Below, one piece after another: positions 33,018 through 42,100 of a stretch of 64,000 bases of DNA. Position 1 is the first letter of the stretch; the number at the start of each line of letters is the position of its first letter. Location: assembly GCA_937910305.1 (NCBI GenBank), contig CALEPS010000188.1:1-64000 (forward strand), read 5' to 3'. The translations under genes were made by a program, and so were the position numbers. Under the pieces are notes generated by a model, which searched no databases, was not told where the DNA came from, and worked only from the letters and a program-made list of their open reading frames with translations. Source of the DNA: an uncultured Bacteroidales bacterium (lineage in GTDB: Bacteria; Bacteroidota; Bacteroidia; Bacteroidales; Paludibacteraceae).

Positions 33018-34424
33018 TTAAGGGGTCGGACGATTGCCGTCGTGGAAAATCCACAGGGCATGAGCCTTCGGGTACTTAACCACAGGAGCGGACATCTCGC
33101 ACCATACACGGCTATCGCCATCGTAAGTACCGGTCTTCTTCAACTCCAGTTTCGTCTCTTCCATCGAACGGAAGACGCGGCGCTCTACATACTGACGGTC
33201 AAGAATCAATGCCCAGTTGCGATACAGGGTGCCGTTCTTGTCCATCTTGTCAAAGAGCGGGTGGTGATAGAAGCGGATCTTGTAACCCATCACACCCATC
33301 TGAGAGAACTCATAGTTGAAGCCCTTGAACTCAGAGATAGTCACATTCTTGGTCACATCCTTGATACCCCAGATAGCCGGACCTACATTGCAACCCATAT
33401 AGCCGTAACGGGTATTGCTACCGCTGTTGCCGATATAGGTGTCGTTGAAGGCGGTCAGCAAGTCGGAGAACTCAAGGTCGCCCTTGTACAGATCGCATAC
33501 GGTCGAACCGCCAAGCATCATCTGCTCAATGATACCGGAGCAGGTGCGTGTGTAGGTTTTCTCCGCAGGGTTGAAGGTATAGGACTTGACGGAGAACAGA
33601 TACGATTTCTCGATATCCTCCATCAGCTGATGAACGATTACCTCATCCACATCGTCCTCTGTCCAGTTAACCTCTTTAGCGGACTGCTGGAAGACAGCCG
33701 ATACCTGAGACTGAACCATGAACTTCTGGATATACTGCTCATCCGGTTCCGGCAATGTGAACCACGGCGTGGTGCTTGCATCCTCTTCGGCAGCCGCATG
33801 TCCGAGGTTGGCGATGGTAGTGTTAGCTGCGATGGTCAACTCCTCGCCTGTCTTCGCGTTCAGGAACTGAACCGTAATGGTCGTTGCGTCTTTTACCGCC
33901 ACAACACGAGCGTTGAGGTTGACATGAGGAAGTTGGGCGAACACACCGTTCTTTACCTTGTAACCCGGAATACCGATGAACATAATCTGGTCGGTTGCGT
34001 CGAACACATAGGCATCCGCCACAGTAAGGTCTTGCGGTTTCGGAGTATTACGGTCAAGCGAATTACCGGGGAAGGTTTGAGCTGCATTTCCGGTTGCACC
34101 ATCGGTCACACGGAGATCAACGCTCCAGTGTTTGAATACCGTTGAATTGGTCTTACGCGAACCCATGTCGCGCATCATTGCGTTGATAGGGGTCTGCGCC
34201 CAGCCCATCTTCACAATGTTCTCATCGCTTTCGTCACGGATGAGACCCGGAGCAATGGTTCGAGTAAGATCTTCACTCAATCCACGCCCTTCATTGGCTT
34301 CTGTAGAGAATTTACCGGAGCCATGAATGCCCGCACCATCTGCCCCCTGAGCAGCGGTCTGAGCCATAGTTCCGCTACCAGGGTCTGTGCCCGGAGTAGC
34401 GGGATTAACATTTACTTCTGCCAT
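33018..34424 (-). CDS. Major capsid protein
   Basis: 468 residues; the likely shell protein. Evidence is placement right after the scaffold-like gene (30 bp), size and composition: disordered Pro/Gly N-terminus (to about 45), then GLSEDLTRTIAPGLIRDESDENIVKMGW, a beta-rich central domain (about 100-260) and a mixed alpha/beta C-terminal part ending in DSRVWCEMSAPVVKYPKAHAL. These are compatible with a HK97-type fold of the larger coat-protein class with an inserted domain, but a fold search is needed for proof. Confidence 0.72.
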   Translation of the reverse strand: MAEVNVNPATPGTDPGSGTMAQTAAQGADGAGIHGSGKFSTEANEGRGLSEDLTRTIAPGLIRDESDENIVKMGWAQTPINAMMRDMGSRKTNSTVFKHWSVDLRVTDGATGNAAQTFPGNSLDRNTPKPQDLTVADAYVFDATDQIMFIGIPGYKVKNGVFAQLPHVNLNARVVAVKDATTITVQFLNAKTGEELTIAANTTIANLGHAAAEEDASTTPWFTLPEPDEQYIQKFMVQSQVSAVFQQSAKEVNWTEDDVDEVIVHQLMEDIEKSYLFSVKSYTFNPAEKTYTRTCSGIIEQMMLGGSTVCDLYKGDLEFSDLLTAFNDTYIGNSGSNTRYGYMGCNVGPAIWGIKDVTKNVTISEFKGFNYEFSQMGVMGYKIRFYHHPLFDKMDKNGTLYRNWALILDRQYVERRVFRSMEETKLELKKTGTYDGDSRVWCEMSAPVVKYPKAHALWIFHDGNRPTP

Positions 34425-34454
34425 AGTTGTAATGATTTGTTTGTTAGATAATAA

Positions 34455-35186
34455 TTATAGATTTCTTGCCGCTGCTCCCCGCGATGCCATGCGGGCTAAC
34501 GGGTTCTTTCCTTCGTTGTTTTGTGAGCCTGCTGCCGCCGAACCTCTGTTCACCAGACCGTCGGAAGCACCTGCGTTCTTCTTGCGCTTGGTAACGATAT
34601 TGGCGTTACGCTCCTGTACACGGGCAGCCTCAATATCTGCATCATAATTCACCATGCGCAGAAACGCACGGACCTGATCCTTGCATTGCTCAATCGTCTC
34701 ACACGGATTATTGAGCACTTCCTGAATCGCAGCCAATGCACCTTCCGGGTCGGCTATGTCATCCTCCTCACACACCGCCTCAAAAGCATCGGCACGACGC
34801 TGGTTGAGTTCTTCTTGTGCCTGCTGCGATGCGGCCTCCTCGTCTTTTTTCTTCTTGCGGTCGGCATACTCCGCCAACTCGGGATGCTCGGAGTAGTTCT
34901 CGTCCGTCAGCGAGTGATCCAGAATGCCGGCAAAGATTTCACCGATAGCCGGATTCTCTTTTACGGCCTTAGCAAAATCCTCCGCCTCCGCCGCATACTT
35001 CTTTACGGCTTCATGCTCAGTATCATAACCACTCATGGAGAGCGCATACAGCTCTTCATCGGTCTTGTCCTCGCCGTACTTGTTGCGCATGTTTTTTAGC
35101 CAAGTATTATGATTCGGCGTTTCAGGAGCAGCTGCAGCCTGCGTTGCCGCTTGCTGCGCTTCTAATTGTTCATTTTCTTTTGCCAT
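34455..35186 (-). CDS. Capsid scaffolding protein
   Basis: 243 residues, strongly acidic and helical: KNMRNKYGEDKTDEELYALS, long Glu/Ala/Lys stretches (RKKKKDEEAASQQAQEELNQRR) and a C-terminal basic patch (RKKNAGASDGLVNRG). This composition, and its place directly upstream of the capsid gene, is that of scaffolding proteins, which direct procapsid assembly and then leave. It is the first gene of structural operon 1. Confidence 0.7.
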   Translation of the reverse strand: MAKENEQLEAQQAATQAAAAPETPNHNTWLKNMRNKYGEDKTDEELYALSMSGYDTEHEAVKKYAAEAEDFAKAVKENPAIGEIFAGILDHSLTDENYSEHPELAEYADRKKKKDEEAASQQAQEELNQRRADAFEAVCEEDDIADPEGALAAIQEVLNNPCETIEQCKDQVRAFLRMVNYDADIEAARVQERNANIVTKRKKNAGASDGLVNRGSAAAGSQNNEGKNPLARMASRGAAARNL

Positions 35187-35210
35187 AGTTGCAACTATTT
35201 AACAGTTTTT

Positions 35211-35262
35211 CGGTTGCAAAATTACTATAACAAACAATATTTTGCAGGTCATTTTTTACAAA
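35211..35262 (-). promoter_or_regulatory. Phage late promoter 1 (structural operon 1)
   Basis: On the minus strand: TAATTTTG (35217-35224), a -7 box, with CCTG (35245-35248) in place of the usual TTTG at exactly 20 nt, inside TGACCTGCAAAA. The 52-bp block is 45 of 52 identical to 60762-60813 upstream of structural operon 2. A conserved non-consensus -33 region suggests activation by a phage protein. The transcript would start close to 35210, about 24 nt before the scaffold gene. Confidence 0.7.
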
Positions 35263-35285
35263 GATAGCATTTTTTTGCTAAATAA

Positions 35286-35317
35286 TTTGGTGGAATAGCG
35301 AAAAAATGCTATCTTTG
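35286..35317 (+). promoter_or_regulatory. Promoter of the terminase unit
   Basis: TTTG at 35286-35289 and TATCTTTG at 35310-35317 are exactly 20 nt apart; it is a consensus host promoter, in contrast to the late promoter on the other strand. The transcript would begin near the ATG at 35326, with almost no leader. Confidence 0.75.
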
Positions 35318-35325
35318 CAGCCGAT

Positions 35326-35736
35326 ATGGGATTGCAGATACTTATTCATGAGAGAAATATTGCGCTTCAAGACCTTCACAAGCGAATATTACATTCTTCT
35401 GTTAACAAGAATTTGTTAACCACGGATATTATCGTATCTATCATTCTGGAAGAGAAAGCACCTCGGTTTTATATCACACCGCATCAGGCGGAACTCCTTA
35501 TTCGGAAATACCGTAATGACGGATGCCGATTCCCTAATGACAAAATAGGACCTCGGAGAGAAATGATTATTGATCTGAATGAAAACTATGAAAAATTAGT
35601 CGCCCGGTTCCCGCATACTCCAAAGAAAACGATTTTCAAAATGCTGGTAGAACAACCGGCTAAGTCTTTCTATATGAGAGACTATCGCGTAAGAGATGTG
35701 ATATTAAATTATAGAAGATATGCAAAAAGAAAATGA
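35326..35736 (+). CDS. Small phage protein upstream of terminase, possible DNA-binding protein
   Basis: 136 basic residues. It starts MGLQILIHERNIALQDLHKR; HTPKKTIFKMLVEQPAKSFYM and RVRDVILNYRRYAKRK are positively charged helices. A DNA-binding or small-terminase-like role is possible because of the position before terL, but no HTH motif is clear. It overlaps the next gene by 17 bp. Confidence 0.6.
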   Translation: MGLQILIHERNIALQDLHKRILHSSVNKNLLTTDIIVSIILEEKAPRFYITPHQAELLIRKYRNDGCRFPNDKIGPRREMIIDLNENYEKLVARFPHTPKKTIFKMLVEQPAKSFYMRDYRVRDVILNYRRYAKRK

Positions 35737-36436
35737 AAAACTGCCGGAAGGTAATTTGCGCTATGTGGCGCAAAAACTGAAAGAACGGCTCGAAAAAGAA
35801 CTGCCGGTGATGCGCCGTGACTTGGAATCGCTTAGGCAGATACAGCAAGGATTACTTCCATTAGCGGTGCATAATATCTCATTATACGTTAATGAGCGAA
35901 TCTATCTGTTCATCGAACCTGTGCTCCGGACATACAAAGAAGCACTACCAAAACAAAAACGCAAGTTCGGCATCATACCATTGGAACGCACCGAGGATGA
36001 GAAACAGATGCTTAAACGCATCGCGTTCCTTGAAGACCTTGTGCGCAAGGAGCATATGTTATACAATCAACAATTGGCGCAAGCGAAAAGGGACATCAAA
36101 GACGAGAAGAAAAAGTATAAAGCCGATCAAGAAGCCGCAGCTAAAGAAGGGAAAACCATCCCTCCTATGAACATTCCGTCGCTTCAGGAACGTATCGAGT
36201 TCTTCAAACACATCGAGATAGATATGTACGACTTTATCTTTCCGCTCATTACGCTGGAGGGACGAGGAGTGCTTGAACCTAACGAACGGTACTACGACGA
36301 AATAAACCACATGCGCGAAATAGCGATCTCCATCCTCGAAGAGTTTATACCCAAACGAGAAAAAGCATTAGAGACTGCGATCCAAGTGCTCAACTCGCAA
36401 AACGAATTACCCGATGAACAAACGCAAAATCAATAA
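35720..36436 (+). CDS. Coiled-coil phage protein of the terminase unit
   Basis: 238 residues, helical with strong charge (KLKERLEKELPVMRRDLESLRQ; RDIKDEKKKYKADQEAAAKEG). It starts MQKENEKLPEGNLRYVAQK. The central LVRKEHMLYNQQLAQAKRD forms a coiled coil. It lies between the small basic gene and terL. A small terminase role is possible but not shown. Confidence 0.6.
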   Translation: MQKENEKLPEGNLRYVAQKLKERLEKELPVMRRDLESLRQIQQGLLPLAVHNISLYVNERIYLFIEPVLRTYKEALPKQKRKFGIIPLERTEDEKQMLKRIAFLEDLVRKEHMLYNQQLAQAKRDIKDEKKKYKADQEAAAKEGKTIPPMNIPSLQERIEFFKHIEIDMYDFIFPLITLEGRGVLEPNERYYDEINHMREIAISILEEFIPKREKALETAIQVLNSQNELPDEQTQNQ

Positions 36437-36770
36437 AATCCGCGAAGCATGGCTACTGCTGCGCTCTGTCCGTAATAATGCTACCGACGGGTTCTCCGAA
36501 TGCAAAGCCATCAGATGGGTAGCACGCTATCACTGTCTCGTAGAAGAATGCGGATGGGACATACGATGGCGTTTCCAGAAACCGGCTTCCCGTGAGGATT
36601 TCATTGCCGTATGCGACCAATGCCTTTTGGAAATAGATTGGGTGTGGAAAATGGATTACCTTGACCGCAAATCACATCATCAACTCTGTCGTAGCACGCT
36701 TCTTCGACTGCGGGCTATCGCGCGGTGTATGCCGCTCCTTTGGTTTGTCGTGTTCCGGCTGCACCTATAA
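36414..36770 (+). CDS. Small basic phage protein before the large terminase
   Basis: 118 residues with basic helices (KRKINKIREAWLLLRSVRN), Trp/Cys-rich centre (HCLVEECGWDIRWRF, CDQCLLEIDWVWKMD) and a hydrophobic end (CMPLLWFVVFRLHL). It overlaps its neighbour by 23 bp and ends 3 nt before terL. Whether it is real or only an open frame is less certain; the four-gene overlap chain supports it. Confidence 0.5.
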   Translation: MNKRKINKIREAWLLLRSVRNNATDGFSECKAIRWVARYHCLVEECGWDIRWRFQKPASREDFIAVCDQCLLEIDWVWKMDYLDRKSHHQLCRSTLLRLRAIARCMPLLWFVVFRLHL

Positions 36771-36773
36771 CCT

Positions 36774-38831
36774 GTGACCTATAACCTGGAAGATATTATC
36801 CGAGAAAACCTCCGGCGGTTGGAGGTTATTCATACTCCGTACGACCCGCAAGTTGGTACGGAGTATTCCGATATTATCAAACGCACCAAGATAGAGATAC
36901 CCGATGCACCACTGCCGGTGCAATATATACCGGTGGAGATGGAGAGCGAATCTATTGTACAGGTGCTCCGGCAGGAAGGCTCTCTCAAGAAAGCAGCCAA
37001 AGCTATTATTGGCAAGGACTCACAACGGGCTATTCTCCGCACATGGCGGTATTTTATCAAAACTCGATGCAGGTACGACTTTGAGTATTGGGGCTGCACA
37101 CAAATCAAAATCAAACTAAAAGGCAAGTCTGAACGAAACTATCTCGTTCTTAACCGCGCGCAGCGGTATTACCTCACGTTCTTGGAAAGGCTGCGCAAAA
37201 CAGGACAGCCTATCTTCATCGTACTGCTCAAAGCACGTCAGTGGGGAGGCTCTACCCTCACCCAGTTCTATATGATGTGGATCCAGAAGATGCACAAGAC
37301 CCATTGGAACTCCGTCATCGTCGGCGACATCGAGAAGCAGTCCAAAGTCGTGCTCTCCATGTACGAAAAAGCCTGCGAGGACTACGACACGTTCATTGAC
37401 GAAGGTGTGCCTACCGCACTCAAACCGTTCGGCCGCACTAACGACATCCGCGTCTTGGAGGGCCGCGAGTGTACTATCTCCGTCGGTTCTATGCAGAAAC
37501 CGGACAAAATACGTTCCGAGGATATTTCCATGGCGCACTTCACGGAGTTCGGGCTTTGGAAGACTACTGACAGTAAGTCGCCGGACGATGTGAAACAGTC
37601 TATCGACGGTACAATCCTCGACGATGAGTTCTCATTGTGGGTCATTGAGTCCACCGCCAAAGGTGTCGGCAACCCGTTCCATGAGACCTTCACCGGAGCA
37701 GAGAAGGGCGAGAACAAATACACCCCGGTCTTCGTACCTTGGCTCATGATTGATATGTACAGCCGCTCCATCACTAAAGACCCGTCCAAACGTGCTACCA
37801 AGAGTGACCCGGAAGCCTATCCGCATTTCATCGCATCCATGTCCGAATACGAATGGTTCTTATGGAATGAGGGTGCAACACTGGAGGCTGTCAACTGGTA
37901 TCGCATCAAGTCGCGCGGTGTAGACGAGTGGCGTATGAAATCCGAATACCCAACTACGGCTATCGAAGCTTTCCAGTCCACCGGACGGGCGATGTTCAAG
38001 GACGAGTATCTGACCGAACTGTACAAGATGTGCCGCAAACCGGCGAAAGTCGGCGAGATAGTCAGCAGTAGCAACGGCTTTGACAAGAAGGAGTTCCTGC
38101 AGCACTTGCGCTTCGAGCCGGAAGACCGTGGGCACCTCAAAATGTGGTCGGATGTAGATAAGTCCGTAGAGATGCAGGAGCGTTACCTTGTCACCGTCGA
38201 TCTCGGAAAGGGAGACAGCAACGATGCGGATAATACCGTTGTCTGCGTCTTCGACCGCTATTGGCAGCAAGAGGGCGAGGACGGCTACCCGGAGGTGGTG
38301 GCCGAATGGGCAGGGAAAGAGAGCGAGACAGACTTGCTGGCATGGAAGATAGCGCAGATTGCTTCCTATTACAACAATGCCCTGCTCGTTATTGAGTCTA
38401 ACACTATCGACTCCAGCAAGGAAGACCGCTTCCGCGCTATCCTCGATGAGATAAAGGACTACTACCCAAACCTCTACAAACGTGCTATCAAGAATCAGAA
38501 CGACGTGGGCAACACCGGCTCGTTCCGTTACGGCTGGTCCACTAACCACCGCAGCAAGGAAGAGATCATAGCCAACCTACAGTGGGCACTCCGAGATGGC
38601 ATGTATATCGAGCGTAACACCGAGGCGGTAGATGAGATGAAGATCTTTGAGCGCCATGAGGACGGTTCGCTCGGTAACGTCAAGGGCAAACATAACCACG
38701 ATGACCGCGTTATCACCCGCGCTATCGGCATCCATTTCTGCTATACAAACAAAATGGGAACACCGCGTGTGGTGTCCCCATCCGAATCGCATATTGTGCG
38801 GCGTAAGGTGGTCAACGAAAACACTATGTAG
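36774..38831 (+). CDS. terL: Terminase large subunit
   Basis: ATP-driven motor and nuclease that packages DNA into the procapsid. 685 residues; starts at GTG 36774, since in-frame codons upstream meet the stop of the previous gene. The ATPase has a Walker A-like VLLKARQWGGSTL (about residues 150-162) and a Walker B/catalytic Glu region ISMAHFTEFG (about 248). The nuclease domain carries VTVDLGKGDSNDADNTVV (about 472-489, first Asp), ALLVIESNTIDSSKEDR and KGKHNHDDRVITRA (about 638-651, last Asp pair). The end overlaps the opposite small gene by 8 bp. Confidence 0.93.
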   Translation: MTYNLEDIIRENLRRLEVIHTPYDPQVGTEYSDIIKRTKIEIPDAPLPVQYIPVEMESESIVQVLRQEGSLKKAAKAIIGKDSQRAILRTWRYFIKTRCRYDFEYWGCTQIKIKLKGKSERNYLVLNRAQRYYLTFLERLRKTGQPIFIVLLKARQWGGSTLTQFYMMWIQKMHKTHWNSVIVGDIEKQSKVVLSMYEKACEDYDTFIDEGVPTALKPFGRTNDIRVLEGRECTISVGSMQKPDKIRSEDISMAHFTEFGLWKTTDSKSPDDVKQSIDGTILDDEFSLWVIESTAKGVGNPFHETFTGAEKGENKYTPVFVPWLMIDMYSRSITKDPSKRATKSDPEAYPHFIASMSEYEWFLWNEGATLEAVNWYRIKSRGVDEWRMKSEYPTTAIEAFQSTGRAMFKDEYLTELYKMCRKPAKVGEIVSSSNGFDKKEFLQHLRFEPEDRGHLKMWSDVDKSVEMQERYLVTVDLGKGDSNDADNTVVCVFDRYWQQEGEDGYPEVVAEWAGKESETDLLAWKIAQIASYYNNALLVIESNTIDSSKEDRFRAILDEIKDYYPNLYKRAIKNQNDVGNTGSFRYGWSTNHRSKEEIIANLQWALRDGMYIERNTEAVDEMKIFERHEDGSLGNVKGKHNHDDRVITRAIGIHFCYTNKMGTPRVVSPSESHIVRRKVVNENTM

Positions 38832-39132
38832 TCTTTCCGTTCTTATCGTCCTCTTCCTCTTTTACACCTTCCGCATTGGCTTCCTGAATACGCATATCCA
38901 CCCGGAGTGCTTTCTTGCACAGTAACTCCATCGTCACATCGCTTTCGCTCTGCGTGTTCTCGTCTTTGATGAGCGGTATGGTCTTGGTGACATAGCCGGC
39001 AAGGTCTTGGAAGGACACATCGCCTTTCTTGATGCGTTTCTTCATCTCGTCAAGCGCCATGCCTACCAATTCTTTCTGCTTCTCTAAAAAAGCCTGCGGA
39101 CTATATTTCTCTGCCTTGCTTGGTCTGCCCAT
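38824..39132 (-). CDS. Small phage protein at the end of structural operon 2
   Basis: 102 residues. The MGRPSKAEKYSPQAFLEKQ start resembles the basic GRPSK tails of small terminase subunits and DNA-binding proteins. The rest is helical and acidic, ending KEEEDDKNGKTT. It converges with terL and lies 2 bp after the giant gene, so it is the last gene of operon 2. Small terminase is possible, not shown. Confidence 0.55.
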   Translation of the reverse strand: MGRPSKAEKYSPQAFLEKQKELVGMALDEMKKRIKKGDVSFQDLAGYVTKTIPLIKDENTQSESDVTMELLCKKALRVDMRIQEANAEGVKEEEDDKNGKTT

Positions 39133-39134
39133 AC

Positions 39135-42100
39135 TTATTCCTCCTCCGGGTTATGCAACGCATCACGCTCGTTCAGCAGACGGTTGAAACGCTCCACGGC
39201 TTTCTCCTCTGCTTTCTCGGTGCTCTCCTCACCACGCATCCACCATGTCAGCGGTGCGGTATGCACTTTCTGATAACGGATATAATCCGCCAACGCAGCA
39301 TCATACTTTCTCTCGTCAGCTACCACGCGGTCAATCAGTTGTTGCTCGTACTGGCTCTGAGGAATACTCAGTAAGGCCTGCGAGATACGCAATGCCTGTT
39401 CCGCCGCGCTCAGTTCCTCCTCGCTGTCAATGGTAGTTACTATGCGTTGGATTACGTCTCCTGCCGTCTGCGGGTCAAAGCCGGTGCCGGACTGCATAGC
39501 CACCGACAGGGCTTGGTTGGCAAACTCGGCATATTTGTCGTTATCAAGATACTTACCTACACGTTTCACATCCTGCGTAAAAGGCAACTCGGGAGCGAAC
39601 ATGTCTGCTACGCTGCCATTACCATCCAACGCGCTCTCTATTACTCCGCCGCCCATCAGGCCCGTGAACGGACTGAACCATGCGCCGCCGGAAGTAGTAT
39701 CGTCTATCAACTGCTTCTTCTTGTCGTCATCGTCGCCTAAGAGCAGATACGGCACCTGACCAACCAGCCGCCATAATAGATTAAGGAGTGCGCCATAGAC
39801 CACGAATCCGGCTATGTCGGAGCGGATGGACTTATTATAGTCCTTCTCCGCTGCCTTGCGTGCCTGCTCGTCCTTCAGTCCGTCGTTCTTGTACTGACCC
39901 ATACGGAAGGCTATCTGCTCTTCCTTGCTTCCTTTGCCGAACTTACGCAGCAGGTTACGGGTGTGGAATATGAAGTTTCTGGTGTACTGAATAGGAGAAG
40001 TGCGGAATACTGTAAGCGCTGCAGTATAGACGTTTCTATCCATCTGCACAGGAGACATGAACGCTCCCTCACTCGACTGCTGGCTGGTGTTAAACGCCTG
40101 CTCGGAATCCTGACGGGCACGCTGCTCCGCCTGCTCTTGTGGATAACCTTTCTTCAGATACTCCGCCAAGCGGCTGTCATAAACCGCCCTCGCACCGGTG
40201 GCGCAAGTCAGCGTATCGAAATACACATTGGCGGCCATTCCATATTTCTGACTCCACTCCAGCACGCGCTTGTTCCATTGCCAGTCGGTCGTGCGCTGCA
40301 TCAACCGCATATCGCCCATATCCCTCTTGCTGACACGTTTCTCGAAGTTAGGCAGGTTCTCTCTTGCCCACTTCATCGTGCCGTGAGGGGTCATCCAGTT
40401 ACGCAGATACGAACCTACAAACACACCATCGGTCATATACGTGAAGAACGCAGGGAAGGAAGCAATCTGCTTCAATGCCGTCCATATACGGAAGTTAATC
40501 TTCGCGCTCGTCACTCCCTTAGCTATATTCAGAGTAATCTCAGATGGCTGATCCGTCTTAGGCTTATACGTACCTATCGCTACGCGGAAAGCGTCCTTCA
40601 TATAGTTATAGAGTTGGTCGCCACTACCATAGATAGTGCCGTTCATCCCCTTGATGCGGTTGCGGAAATTGATGTCCGAGAACAGGATATTAGCGTCCCG
40701 GTTCCATTGGGCAAACGCGTTCCAACGCTCCATCTGTGCGATATGACGGATAACCTCTTGGAAGAAATCAGCATTCCTTACATCCAACGGCAGGCTGTTC
40801 TTGGTACGACGTTTGATAGCGCCGGTGCTTGTGCCTGCCAACAGACGCGCTGCATCCGTATCGGGTTCGCTCAAATCCTCGTTCTGCTGACGCGCAGCGG
40901 CATTGATGCGCAGCGGGAAGTAGTTCTCTATCGCGTCCATCGGAGCACCAAACAACGCCTCATGCGTCGGATTATAGCGGTTACGCAGCTGCGAGAAGAA
41001 CTCTCGCTGTACCCAGTCCACTACATCCAGTATCTCCTGACCGAACTGCTCACGCACCTTATCCGTCAATGCTTTCACATCGTCCTCGGTGATATTCATG
41101 CCGGCTAACTTCATACGGCCGTCATTCATCTTGTTTACCGCATAGATATAGAGCGCATTGCCAGCACTCAGCGGGATATCCTCCATTACCGGCATATCCT
41201 TACCGTCCACACCGTTGAGCATGGTCACGGTGAACATATTATGGCTGGCATCGTTAATCTTACGCGCTGCCTCTTCCCATGTCTTGTACTTGCCGTGTGT
41301 CAGTTCGGATATCTTCTCGTCCAGCGTCTTCGATGCCGCTACAATGCCGGTGTACTCTTGGTCGGCTGCGTCCATCCAACCGCGCATGAAGTGGTTATAC
41401 AGATAACCCTCGCCGTCCGGGGCGTGCAGACCCGTCAGCCGCAGCAACGACTGCAGGTCGCGTATCGGGGAAGCAATAGCATCCCACATCTGACGCGCTA
41501 TAGCACCTCTGGTGCGGTTGCGGTTCGGATTGGTTGCCAGCCCCTCCAAGTCACGCTGTGCATAACTGCGTATCTTGTCGCGGTTAGCGCCCTGACGGCG
41601 GATGAAGTCCTTGGCGCGAACTTCCTGAGTCGATACATACTCTTGCAGGTCACGGGTGGACTGCATGTAAGCATCGGCTTGGTCAAGATCGTTATCACGC
41701 ATGGCTTGTTTGATACTTTCTACAAGTTGCTTGCGTGCAGCAGGCTTAAGAGCCATATTGCCTTGCGCTTTCTTTAACTCCAAATCCAACTGCTTGCGCT
41801 CTTCCTGGATGTGCTGAATGCGCTCCAAATATTGAGCGGCTATCTCATAACCTATCCACTGACCTTTATACTGCAACTTCTGGCTCTCGTCCGTAGCATT
41901 ATCCTCCATCTGCATCAGTTGGTCAATCAAACCATCTACCTCCTTATTCGGGTCGGTATGGTCGCCACGAAGCGTTAAGAGTGTTATGCCATTCTCCGGG
42001 TCGAGTACTTCATTGAGAGCTTTGAGGGCGTGCTGTCCTTCCAACGCCACCTTACCCTGCATTACTACGCCGCTGATGTTTATCTTGTCAATCGGTGTCT

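Noticed and set aside
33015..34145. A 376-codon plus-strand frame opposite the capsid gene
   Set aside because: Antisense shadow of the major capsid gene; the minus-strand product has a consistent protein composition and neighbours.
39963..41108. A 381-codon plus-strand frame opposite the C-terminal part of the giant gene
   Set aside because: Same reasons as above: composition typical of a shadow frame, no paralogue, no start signals.
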